Source of the DNA: an uncultured Aquabacterium sp.
Lineage (GTDB): Bacteria; Pseudomonadota; Gammaproteobacteria; Burkholderiales; Burkholderiaceae_C
DNA length: 43,347 bases
NCBI RefSeq assembly: GCF_913773725.1
Contig: NZ_CAJYGK010000136.1
Coordinates: 1-43,347 of the forward strand
Direction of reading: 5' to 3'
A program made the position numbers and the translations under genes. Under the pieces are notes generated by a model. That model did no database searches. It was not told the origin of the DNA and worked only from the letters and a program-made list of their open reading frames with translations. Shown here piece by piece: positions 37,149 to 43,347 of the stretch (position 1 is the first letter of the stretch; each line of letters opens with the position of its first letter).

Positions 37149-38303
37149 ATGAGCACGCCGTCAGCCGGCCTGCCAGACACCGGTGCGCTGTACATCGGGC
37201 TGATGTCGGGCACCTCGCTCGACGGCGTCGATGGCGTGCTGATGCGGCATGAGCAGGGGACCTGGTCCACGCTCACCCATGCCCACCGGCCGCTGCCCCC
37301 GCCCCTGCGGCAGGCGCTGCTCGACCTCAACACCGCTGGCCACGACGAACTGCACCGCAGTGCCGAGGCAGCCCAGGCCCTGGTGGTGCTGTATGCGGCC
37401 GTCGTGCACGCGCTGTGCACCGAAGCCGAGGTGCTGCCCACCGAGGTGCGCGCCATCGGCGCCCATGGCCAGACGGTCCGGCACCGCCCCGACCTCGCCT
37501 ACACCTGGCAGCTCAACAACCCGGCACTGCTGGCCGAGCTGACGGGCATCGACGTCGTCGCCGAGTTCCGCACGCGCGACATCGCGGCCGGCGGCCAGGG
37601 AGCCCCTCTGGTTCCAGCCTTTCACCAGGCCCTGTTCGGGCAGCCGGACCGCACCGTGGCCGTGCTCAACATCGGGGGCATGGCCAACGTCAGCATCCTT
37701 CGCCCCAGCCAGGATCCCCTGGGCTTCGACTGCGGGCCAGGCAACGCACTGCTCGACCTGTGGTGCGAGACCCAGACCGGCCACGCCTACGACGCGAATG
37801 GCGAATGGGGTGCGATGGGTTCGGTGCGCGAGGACTGGTTGACCGATGCGCTGGCCGAGCCCTTCTTCAGCCTGCCGCCACCGAAAAGCACGGGGCGAGA
37901 CCTGTTCAACCCAGGCTGGCTGGCCCGCTGGCTGGCCCCTCATGGCCTGCCCGACGGTCCGCTGGGCGATGCCGAGGTGGCGCGCGACGTGCAGGCCACG
38001 CTGTGCGAGCTGACGGCACGCAGTGCCGCCCTGGCGCTGCAGCAGCATGCACCGGACGCGACCGAAGTTGTGGTGTGCGGTGGGGGCGCCCTGAATGGCG
38101 ACCTGATGCGCCGCCTGGGCGAACAACTGCCAGGCGTGCGCGTGGGACGTTCGGACGCCCACGGCCTCGACGTGATGCAGGTGGAGGCAGCCGCCTTTGC
38201 CTGGCTGGCCTGGCGGCATGTGGCACGGTTGGCGGGCAATGTGCCGGCGGTCACGGGGGCCCGAGGCCCCCGCGTGCTGGGCGCGCTGTATCCAGCGCGC
38301 TGA
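37149..38303 (+). CDS. anmK: Anhydro-N-acetylmuramic acid kinase
   Basis: AnmK opens and phosphorylates 1,6-anhydro-MurNAc, released by lytic transglycosylases during wall turnover, to give MurNAc-6-phosphate. The 384-residue protein has the ASKHA phosphate motif LMSGTSLDGVDGV (18-30), GAHGQTVRH near 102-110, NIGGMANVS near 176-184 and FDCGPGNALLD near 197-207. It begins 3 bp after the M23 peptidase stop, so the two are co-transcribed. It converges on erpA with 11 bp between. Confidence 0.97.
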   Translation: MSTPSAGLPDTGALYIGLMSGTSLDGVDGVLMRHEQGTWSTLTHAHRPLPPPLRQALLDLNTAGHDELHRSAEAAQALVVLYAAVVHALCTEAEVLPTEVRAIGAHGQTVRHRPDLAYTWQLNNPALLAELTGIDVVAEFRTRDIAAGGQGAPLVPAFHQALFGQPDRTVAVLNIGGMANVSILRPSQDPLGFDCGPGNALLDLWCETQTGHAYDANGEWGAMGSVREDWLTDALAEPFFSLPPPKSTGRDLFNPGWLARWLAPHGLPDGPLGDAEVARDVQATLCELTARSAALALQQHAPDATEVVVCGGGALNGDLMRRLGEQLPGVRVGRSDAHGLDVMQVEAAAFAWLAWRHVARLAGNVPAVTGARGPRVLGALYPAR

Positions 38304-38314
38304 ACAGCGTCAGA

Positions 38315-38698
38315 TCAGACCGAGAAGCTCGAACCGCAACCGCAGGTGGTGGTGGCGTTCGGATTGCGGATCACGAACTGGGCGCCTTCGAGGTCGTCCT
38401 TGTAATCGATCTCGGCACCCACCAGGTACTGCAGGCTCATGGCATCGATCAGAAGGGTCACGCCGTTCTTCTCCATCTTGGTGTCGTCTTCGTTGACGAT
38501 CTCGTCAAAGGTGAAGCCGTACTGGAAGCCGGAGCAGCCGCCGCCCTGCACGAACACGCGCAGCTTCAGGTCCGGATTGCCTTCTTCGGCAACCAGTTCG
38601 GCGACCTTGCCTGCTGCCGCGTCGGTGAAGATGATCGGGGCCGGCACGTCAGCAGAGAAGGTGTCGGCGGTCTGGGTTTCTTGGGCAACGGCGGTCAT
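38315..38698 (-). CDS. erpA: Iron-sulfur cluster insertion protein ErpA
   Basis: A 127-residue A-type carrier that delivers [4Fe-4S] or [2Fe-2S] clusters to apo-enzymes. The three cluster cysteines are present: C55 in [11 protein letters not shown], and C119 and C121 in TTCGCGSSF. An N-terminal tail of about 20 residues precedes the domain. The betaproteobacterial context (next to bactofilin and argC) supports erpA over iscA, which would lie in the isc operon. Confidence 0.93.
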   Translation of the reverse strand: MTAVAQETQTADTFSADVPAPIIFTDAAAGKVAELVAEEGNPDLKLRVFVQGGGCSGFQYGFTFDEIVNEDDTKMEKNGVTLLIDAMSLQYLVGAEIDYKDDLEGAQFVIRNPNATTTCGCGSSFSV

Positions 38699-38727
38699 GG
38701 GTTGTACTCCGGGAACGGGGATCGATT

Positions 38728-39174
38728 TCAGATTTTGTGCAGTGGGTTCGCGGCGGCAGGCTGCTGAACCCGGTCAGGGTTGCCGGCGGCCGAGGCGGCC
38801 AGCTTCAAAGCGGGCTTGTCATCGGCCTGCAGGGGATGCAGCCCACCCTGGATGGTGGCGCCCTGGTGCATCTCGAGGGCTTCGTACTTCACGTCACCCA
38901 CGATGCGGGCCTTGGGCTGCAACTCCAGCAGGCTGTCGGCCAGCACGGGGCCATGCACGGTTCCGTTGATGATGACATGGCCGGCCGTGACCTTGCCATG
39001 CACACGGGCTTTTTCGCTGATGACCAGCAGGGTGCGGCCCTCACCGGCGGCGGTCACGTCGCCATGCACTTCGCCGTCGATGCGCAGGCCATCCGTGAAG
39101 CGCAGTTCACCGCTGACCACCGTGCCCTCGCCCACCAGCGTGCGAATCGGCGGGGTTTTCTTCCATCCGAACAT
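38728..39174 (-). CDS. Bactofilin
   Basis: A 148-residue bactofilin (DUF583), a cytoskeletal protein that polymerises without nucleotide into filaments and organises wall enzymes. The right-handed beta-helix core (about 12-105) shows the hexad-like repeats [46 protein letters not shown] and [15 protein letters not shown] disordered Ala/Pro-rich tail ends it. ATG 39174 gives the usual MFGWKK start. In other bacteria bactofilins pair with M23 peptidases; the M23 gene at 35706-37145 is in the same neighbourhood, though on the other strand. Confidence 0.93.
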   Translation of the reverse strand: MFGWKKTPPIRTLVGEGTVVSGELRFTDGLRIDGEVHGDVTAAGEGRTLLVISEKARVHGKVTAGHVIINGTVHGPVLADSLLELQPKARIVGDVKYEALEMHQGATIQGGLHPLQADDKPALKLAASAAGNPDRVQQPAAANPLHKI

Positions 39175-39240
39175 GTTGACCTCAAGACAAAGTAGGCCGA
39201 ATACGCGAGCGTACACCTTTGTGCGGGCCGGTCAACGGCC

Positions 39241-39966
39241 TCACAGGCGCAAGGACTGACTGGCGCGCACACCCCCCGTGCCATCCAGCACGCGAACCTG
39301 CACCAGGCGCAACTGAACACCTTGCGGGCAGGCCGCCACGCCCTCGACACGGCTGTACTGTTTGAACTGCAGCGGCCGTGCGACGACGGGATGGGCATCC
39401 GCCCATGGCTTGCCATCGCGCGTACCCGACAACCACAGCTCGAATCGGCCGACGAAGTCGCTTTGGATGCGGCCCTCCGCCCGCTGCATCACGAGCAGGC
39501 GGTAGCGCAGCTGACCGGACTCGGTCAGTTCGCCTTGCAGGCCCCGCACCGACACGCCCTCGCCGCCCGTGGCGGGCAACAGGCGCTCGAAAAAGCCCAG
39601 GTCATCTTTCAGGGCAAGGTTTTCGGCCTCCAGCGCCTTGACCTGCTCGGCCAGCCGCTGCTGGGTGACACGCTCGGCCTTGAGCAGGCTGTCGGCCGAG
39701 TTGGCCACCGACTGCGCCCGATCCCGGTCCTGGCGTGCCTGCGCGAGTTGCTCGCGCGTCTGCGCAAGCACGTCGGCCATCTGGCGCGCGCCATGGTTCA
39801 GCCCTGCGATGTTGCGACCAAACTCGAAGGCCCACAGGGCCAGCGCGGCGGAGAAGCCGAGCATCAGGGCCGCCACCGCCCACCGCAAGGGCCACGGCAG
39901 GTGGCTGCGCACCGCCATGCGCGGCGCACTGATCGACAGCCGCCGGCGCAACAGCCGCCAACGCAT
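39241..39966 (-). CDS. DUF6776-family membrane protein with coiled coil
   Basis: A 241-residue protein: basic N-terminus, one membrane segment about 28-48, a coiled coil about 58-120 (long runs of Gln, Ala, Arg and Leu, e.g. QTREQLAQARQDRD) and a C-terminal beta-rich domain. It matches a family of unknown function that sits beside argC and bactofilin in betaproteobacteria. The start overlaps the argC stop by one base, so translation is coupled. The topology recalls pilus or divisome coiled-coil proteins, but I cannot assign a role. Confidence 0.85.
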   Translation of the reverse strand: MRWRLLRRRLSISAPRMAVRSHLPWPLRWAVAALMLGFSAALALWAFEFGRNIAGLNHGARQMADVLAQTREQLAQARQDRDRAQSVANSADSLLKAERVTQQRLAEQVKALEAENLALKDDLGFFERLLPATGGEGVSVRGLQGELTESGQLRYRLLVMQRAEGRIQSDFVGRFELWLSGTRDGKPWADAHPVVARPLQFKQYSRVEGVAACPQGVQLRLVQVRVLDGTGGVRASQSLRL

Positions 39967-41003
39967 CAGGGCAGCACCGGCACGCCGGTCAGCCCGAGGT
40001 GCTCATCCAGCCCGCACATCAGGTTCATGCACTGCACAGCCTGACCGGAGGCGCCCTTGGTCAGGTTGTCCTCCACCACCAGCACCATCACGGTGTCGGG
40101 CAGCGGCCGGTGAACGGCGATGCGCACGGTGTTCGAGGCACGCACCGTGCGTGTTTCGGGCGCACTGCCCGCGGGCAGCACGTCGACGAAGCGCTCGCCG
40201 CGGTAGGCATCCTCGAACAGCGCCTGCAGGTCTGCCGCCTGGCCCGAGCTGTTGAGGCGCGCGTACAAGGTGGAGTGAATACCCCGGATGATGGGCAGCA
40301 GGTGCGGCACGAACAGGCAGCGCACGCTGTCGTCGCCCGCAATGGCGCGCAGCTGCTGGTTGATCTCCGGGCCATGCCGGTGGCCCTTGACGCCATAGGC
40401 CTTGAAGTTGTCGGCCGCTTCCGCCAGCAGGGTGGGCACCTCGGCCTTGCGGCCTGCCCCCGACACGCCCGAGGCGCAGTTGGCGATCAGGCCGGTGGGC
40501 TCGATCAGCTTGTGACGGAGCAGCGGCGCAAAGCCCAGCTGCACCGAGGTGGGATAGCACCCCGGGTTGCCAATCACACGGGCCCGCTTGATGGCCTCGC
40601 GGTTGATCTCCGGCAAGCCGTAGACGGCCTCGGCCAGGATGTCGGGGCAGCTGTGCGGCATGCCGTACCACTGCTCGAACTCGGCGGTGTTCTTCAGGCG
40701 GAAGTCGGCGGCCAGGTCGATGATCTTGACGCCGGCGGCCAGCAACTCGGCGGCTTGCGCCATCGCCACACCATGGGGCGTCGCGAAGAACACCACGTCG
40801 CATTCGGTCAACCCGGCGGCGTCGGGCGTGGTGAAGGCCAGGTCCACATGGCCGCGCAGGCTGGGGTACATGTCGGCCACCGGCATGCCGGCCTCCTTGC
40901 GCGACGTGATGGCGCGGATCTGGACCTCGGGGTGTTGCGACAGCAGGCGCAGCAGTTCCACCCCGGTGTACCCGGTGCCACCGACGATGCCGACCTTGAT
41001 CAT
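39966..41003 (-). CDS. argC: N-acetyl-gamma-glutamyl-phosphate reductase
   Basis: ArgC reduces N-acetylglutamyl phosphate to the semialdehyde in arginine synthesis. The 345-residue protein has the NADP loop [10 protein letters not shown] (5-14) and the active-site C149 in [13 protein letters not shown]; the C-terminal dimerisation domain is complete with HRHGPEI near 206-212. A TACAAT (41091-41086) lies about 83 bases upstream as a -10 candidate. DUF6776 follows with a one-base overlap. Confidence 0.97.
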   Translation of the reverse strand: MIKVGIVGGTGYTGVELLRLLSQHPEVQIRAITSRKEAGMPVADMYPSLRGHVDLAFTTPDAAGLTECDVVFFATPHGVAMAQAAELLAAGVKIIDLAADFRLKNTAEFEQWYGMPHSCPDILAEAVYGLPEINREAIKRARVIGNPGCYPTSVQLGFAPLLRHKLIEPTGLIANCASGVSGAGRKAEVPTLLAEAADNFKAYGVKGHRHGPEINQQLRAIAGDDSVRCLFVPHLLPIIRGIHSTLYARLNSSGQAADLQALFEDAYRGERFVDVLPAGSAPETRTVRASNTVRIAVHRPLPDTVMVLVVEDNLTKGASGQAVQCMNLMCGLDEHLGLTGVPVLP

Positions 41004-41085
41004 GGAGGGGACCTTTCAGCCACGCCACCAGCCAACGCCAGCGTCGCAGCAAGACAAGATGAGAGGAAAGACAGGGCGAGGCGCC

Positions 41086-41091
41086 ATTGTA
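41086..41091 (-). promoter_or_regulatory. argC -10 candidate
   Basis: TACAAT on the minus strand, 83 bases before the argC ATG. The -35 position falls in the T-run of the rpsI terminator (TTTTTG at 18 bases), so promoter and terminator share sequence. Confidence 0.4.
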
Positions 41092-41110
41092 GGGACAGCG
41101 CATGACGCCC

Positions 41111-41148
41111 AAAAAACAAACCCGCCCGAGGCGCGGGCCTGGGGCGGG
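41111..41148 (-). terminator. Intrinsic terminator of the rplM-rpsI operon
   Basis: Minus strand: CCCGCCC-c-AGGC, loop CCGC, GCCT-c-GGGCGGG, then TTTGTTTTTT. An 11-bp stem with a T-rich tail, 43 bases after the rpsI stop. Confidence 0.92.
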
Positions 41149-41191
41149 TGCTGGATGCCGGCAGCCAAGGCCGCCGGTCCAGAAAGATCGA

Positions 41192-41584
41192 TCAGCGCTT
41201 GCTGAACTGCTTGCGGCGACGGGCGCCGTGCAGACCGACCTTCTTACGCTCGACTTCACGGGCATCGCGGGTCACGAAACCAGCGCGGCTCAGTTCGGGC
41301 TTCAGGGCAGCGTCGAAGTCGATCAGAGCGCGGGTCACGCCGTGACGGACGGCGCCGGCCTGGCCGGATTCGCCACCACCGTGCACGTTGACCTTGATGT
41401 CGAACGCTTCGAGGTTGCTCGTCAGGGCCAGCGGCTGCTTGACGATCATGATCGAGGTCTGACGACCAAAATACTGATCGACGGGCTTGCCGTTGACGGT
41501 GATCTGGCCAGTGCCCTTCTTGATGAAGACGCGGGCGACGGAGGACTTGCGACGGCCGGTGCCGTAGTTCCAGTTACCGATCAT
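41192..41584 (-). CDS. rpsI: 30S ribosomal protein S9
   Basis: The 130-residue protein matches S9: [15 protein letters not shown] at 5-19, the NGKPVDQYF segment, [19 protein letters not shown] in the middle and the basic C-terminal tail ending in RKQFSKR, whose last residues reach the P-site tRNA. Length 130 is usual. It follows rplM by 11 bp. Confidence 0.98.
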   Translation of the reverse strand: MIGNWNYGTGRRKSSVARVFIKKGTGQITVNGKPVDQYFGRQTSIMIVKQPLALTSNLEAFDIKVNVHGGGESGQAGAVRHGVTRALIDFDAALKPELSRAGFVTRDAREVERKKVGLHGARRRKQFSKR

Positions 41585-41595
41585 GGTTCCGCTCC

Positions 41596-42024
41596 TCAGA
41601 TTTCCAGGGCCTTGGGCTGCTGGGCGGCGTGCGGATGCTCGCTGCCTGCATAGACCTTCAGCTTCTTGATCATGGCGTAGCCCAGGGGACCCTTGGGCAG
41701 CATGCCCTTGACGGCCTTTTCGATGGCGCGGCCCGGGTGCTTGGCTTGCATGTCCTTGAACTTCGTGGCGTAGATGCCGCCGGGGAAGCCCGAGTGACGG
41801 TAGTAAACCTTGTCGTTGGCCTTGGTGCCAGTGACGCGGATCTTGTCGGCGTTGACGATGACGATGAAATCGCCGGTGTCCACGTGAGGCGTGTAAATGG
41901 CCTTGTGCTTGCCGCGCAGACGGAGAGCGACTTCGCTGGCCACTCGTCCGAGCACCTTGTCGGTGGCGTCGATCACAAACCACTCGTGCTTCACTTCGGC
42001 CGGCTTGGCACTGAAGGTCTTCAT
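41596..42024 (-). CDS. rplM: 50S ribosomal protein L13
   Basis: The 142-residue protein matches L13: MKTFSAKP start, [16 protein letters not shown] at 15-30, [16 protein letters not shown] near 52-67, [11 protein letters not shown] and [18 protein letters not shown] near 110-127. It leads the rplM-rpsI operon, with a leader of about 230 bases upstream. Confidence 0.98.
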   Translation of the reverse strand: MKTFSAKPAEVKHEWFVIDATDKVLGRVASEVALRLRGKHKAIYTPHVDTGDFIVIVNADKIRVTGTKANDKVYYRHSGFPGGIYATKFKDMQAKHPGRAIEKAVKGMLPKGPLGYAMIKKLKVYAGSEHPHAAQQPKALEI

Positions 42025-42254
42025 GAGATTTCCTAAGTGGTAAAACTGGCTGACAGCCGCCTTTGGAACCACTTCTTGGAAGGTGGTGGCCTCTCCGGCA
42101 GCGGGGCAACCGACGGCGACCGCGCTTGAAAGCTTGCGGGCAGTGCCCGCAATGCGCAGCCGACCGGATGTCGATCGGACCCGGCCTTGCCACCCCACCG
42201 CGCCCGTGAAGGACACCTCAGAATGACAAAGCCTCCCGGCAACCATGTCGGGAA
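42025..42254 (-). promoter_or_regulatory. Long leader of the rplM-rpsI message
   Basis: From the predicted start near 42254 to the rplM ATG lie about 230 untranslated bases. They include a perfect hairpin TTGCGGG/CCCGCAA (42134-42152, loop of 5) and a bulged ACCACTTC/GAAGGTGGT hairpin near 42070-42092. Such leaders of ribosomal protein operons often bind one of the encoded proteins; an L13-binding leader is known in other phyla. That it does so here is inference. Confidence 0.45.
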
Positions 42255-42260
42255 CCCAAG

Positions 42261-42290
42261 ATTGTAGCCCTGAAATTGCGCGCAGCACAA
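42261..42290 (-). promoter_or_regulatory. rplM-rpsI promoter
   Basis: Minus strand TTGTGC (42290-42285), 18-base spacer, TACAAT (42266-42261). It is the best promoter in the gap and has the right orientation for rplM. Confidence 0.65.
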
Positions 42291-42403
42291 ACTTTTTTCC
42301 GAGCGCCCCAGTGTGCGCCGCATCCGTCTCCAGACACGGACAGCGTGAAAGCCATCACGGATGACGTTCATCCCCACACGGGGACGGTTGCGCGACACCG
42401 GGA

Positions 42404-42432
42404 TTTCCCTTACTATTAGGGGAAACCCTAGG
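42404..42432. promoter_or_regulatory. Palindromic operator candidate upstream of the GNAT gene
   Basis: TTTCCCTTA (42404-42412), CTAT, TAGGGGAAA (42417-42425) form a 9-bp inverted repeat with one mismatch; a second repeat shares its right half, AGGG-GAAA-CCCT (42418-42429), and runs into CCTAGG. The AT-rich, symmetric block stands out in a G+C-rich region and lies 66 bases before the GTG start. The half-site resembles heptads bound by NarL/FixJ-type response regulators such as BvgA. The binding protein is unknown. Confidence 0.5.
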
Positions 42433-42497
42433 TTAACGCACACCCGTGGGGCGCAGGATGTTGAAGCGCCCCGACATTGGGCAGAAAGGGGTCCTCC

Positions 42498-43196
42498 GTG
42501 ACCGCAACCCAGACACCCCCCCAACTGGATCGCTTCGGCTTCAACAAGACTGATGGCGCCCCGCCGAAGCGGCCGGCCAGCCCGGACGGCTGGGTGCCGA
42601 TCCGCAACCTGCATGCGCGCCACCGCGCCCGCATCCTGGATCACCTGCTCCAACTGGACGAGCACGACCGCTACCTGCGCTTCGGCTTCCAAGCGTCGCA
42701 AGAACAGGTGGCGCGCTATGTCGCGTCGATCGACTTCCGCCGCGACGAGGTCTTCGGCATCTTCAATGGCCGCCTGCAGCTGGTGGCGGTGGCCCACCTG
42801 GCGGCCATGCCCGGCGGCGACGCACGCGGCTCTGACGCATCCCGGGGCCGCGCCATGGAGTTCGGCGTGTCGGTGCTGAAGCAGGGGCGCGGCAAGGGCC
42901 TGGGCTCGCGGATGTTCCAGCATGCCATCATGCACGCGCGCAACCGCCACGCCAGCCACCTGATGATCCACGCGCTGAGCGAGAACGCGCCCATGCTGCG
43001 CATCGCGGCCAAGGCCGGCGCGACGGTGGAACGGGACGGCCCCGAGGCCGAAGCCTGGCTGAAGTTGCCACCCGACACCACCTTCAGCCACATCGACAGT
43101 TCACTGCAGTCGCTGGCGGCCGAGGCCATCTACCGCGTCAAATACCAGATGCTGCACGCGAGTGACTGGCTGCGCCTGCTGATCACCTCGGCCTGA
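42498..43196 (+). CDS. GNAT-family N-acetyltransferase
   Basis: A 232-residue protein with a disordered N-terminal tail (1-30) and one GNAT domain (about 35-190). The acetyl-CoA loop is visible as QGRGKGLGSRM (129-139, pattern Q/RxxGxG/A), preceded by the strand MEFGVSVL and followed by a helix and MIHALSENAPMLRIAAKAGA, where an asparagine and the AGA turn are typical. The substrate is not deducible. The start is GTG 42498, with AAAGGGG upstream at good spacing. It is divergent from rplM-rpsI and has a palindrome in front of it. Confidence 0.88.
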   Translation: MTATQTPPQLDRFGFNKTDGAPPKRPASPDGWVPIRNLHARHRARILDHLLQLDEHDRYLRFGFQASQEQVARYVASIDFRRDEVFGIFNGRLQLVAVAHLAAMPGGDARGSDASRGRAMEFGVSVLKQGRGKGLGSRMFQHAIMHARNRHASHLMIHALSENAPMLRIAAKAGATVERDGPEAEAWLKLPPDTTFSHIDSSLQSLAAEAIYRVKYQMLHASDWLRLLITSA

Positions 43197-43226
43197 GGGC
43201 CGCCCAGCTCACTCCCCCCTCCCTAG

Positions 43227-43347
43227 CAGGCTGCGGAAATACCCAACAGCCAAGTCCACGCCCCAGTGGCGTGATGCGTTATCAGCGTAGCACCTCAACG
43301 ACCTGAAGCGACACCCACCATGCGCGGCGCCGACACCTTCACCGAAG
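43227..43347 (+). mobile_element. Left end of a probable insertion sequence, cut by the window edge
   Basis: The sequence after CTAG (43223-43226) begins CAGGCTGCGGAAATACCC and leads to a short open frame whose first residues look like a Burkholderiales transposase. CTAG could be the target site. The terminal inverted repeat cannot be tested because the right end is outside the window. Confidence 0.4.
43320..43347 (+). CDS. Probable transposase, first nine codons only
   Basis: ATG 43320 opens a frame reading MRGADTFTE at the window edge. I recall this N-terminus from IS5-like/IS1182-like DDE transposases of Burkholderiales that continue SLFT. Nine residues cannot prove it, so the call rests on memory of the family. 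Confidence 0.4.

Noticed and set aside
1..43347. tRNA, rRNA, CRISPR array or prophage
   Set aside because: No cloverleaf with T-loop GTTCGAA, no rRNA signature, no regular direct repeats and no phage structural genes were seen in the intergenic stretches.

Overview
The window is about 43 kb of high-GC DNA (by eye well above 65% G+C) carrying a typical betaproteobacterial gene set: RibBX-type ribBA, type IV minor pilin operon with pilY1, TssQ-type lipoprotein, a PEP-CTERM protein, TyrRS with C-terminal S4 domain, and the rplM-rpsI, argC, DUF6776, bactofilin, erpA block. Gene content and order suggest Burkholderiales, probably the Comamonadaceae/Sphaerotilaceae neighbourhood (Leptothrix, Ideonella, Roseateles and relatives). 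The species cannot be named from sequence reading alone.

Layout. 1-3091 (minus): xseB-ispA-dxs, with 4-bp overlap between the first two; dxs runs off the left edge a few codons before its end. 3092-3520: divergent intergenic stretch with a good promoter and a foldable transcript. 3521-5598 (plus): a Rieske oxygenase and a DMT-family transporter. 5599-6465 (minus): a ZIP metal transporter. 6544-8103 (plus): Ppx/GppA phosphatase. 8137-12400 (minus): ribBA-ribH-nusB-Ser/Thr kinase-tssQ. 12500-24253 (minus): nrdR, then the minor pilin operon fimT-pilV-pilW-pilX-pilY1-pilE chained by ATGA/GTGA overlaps, a TonB-like protein, then ribD-ribE ending in an intrinsic terminator. 24281-26894 (minus): glyA with its own terminator and a ZTP riboswitch leader, preceded by a lytic transglycosylase. 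27212-28807 (plus): ubiD, followed by a compact promoter-hairpins-terminator unit that looks like an uncharacterised small RNA. 29040-31273: ydcF-like gene, msrA, pdxH. 31415-34060: a less GC-rich stretch with a degenerate MobA-like protein and an enlarged OmpW-like porin, then a PEP-CTERM protein. 34294-39966: tyrS divergent from an M23 peptidase and anmK, facing erpA, bactofilin and DUF6776. 39966-42024 (minus): argC and rplM-rpsI with a long leader and strong terminator. 42498-43196 (plus): a GNAT protein behind a palindromic operator candidate. The right edge appears to enter an insertion sequence.

Functional themes: isoprenoid precursor synthesis (dxs, ispA) and quinone synthesis (ubiD); complete riboflavin pathway genes split in two transcription units; type IV pilus tip assembly; cell-wall turnover and shape (M23 peptidase, AnmK, bactofilin, lytic transglycosylase); one-carbon metabolism under ZTP control (glyA). 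No tRNA, rRNA, CRISPR array or prophage was seen. The most interesting unexplained items are the four-hairpin RNA after ubiD, the kinase-TssQ pair with no type VI secretion genes nearby, the structured region upstream of the Rieske gene, and the palindrome upstream of the GNAT gene.
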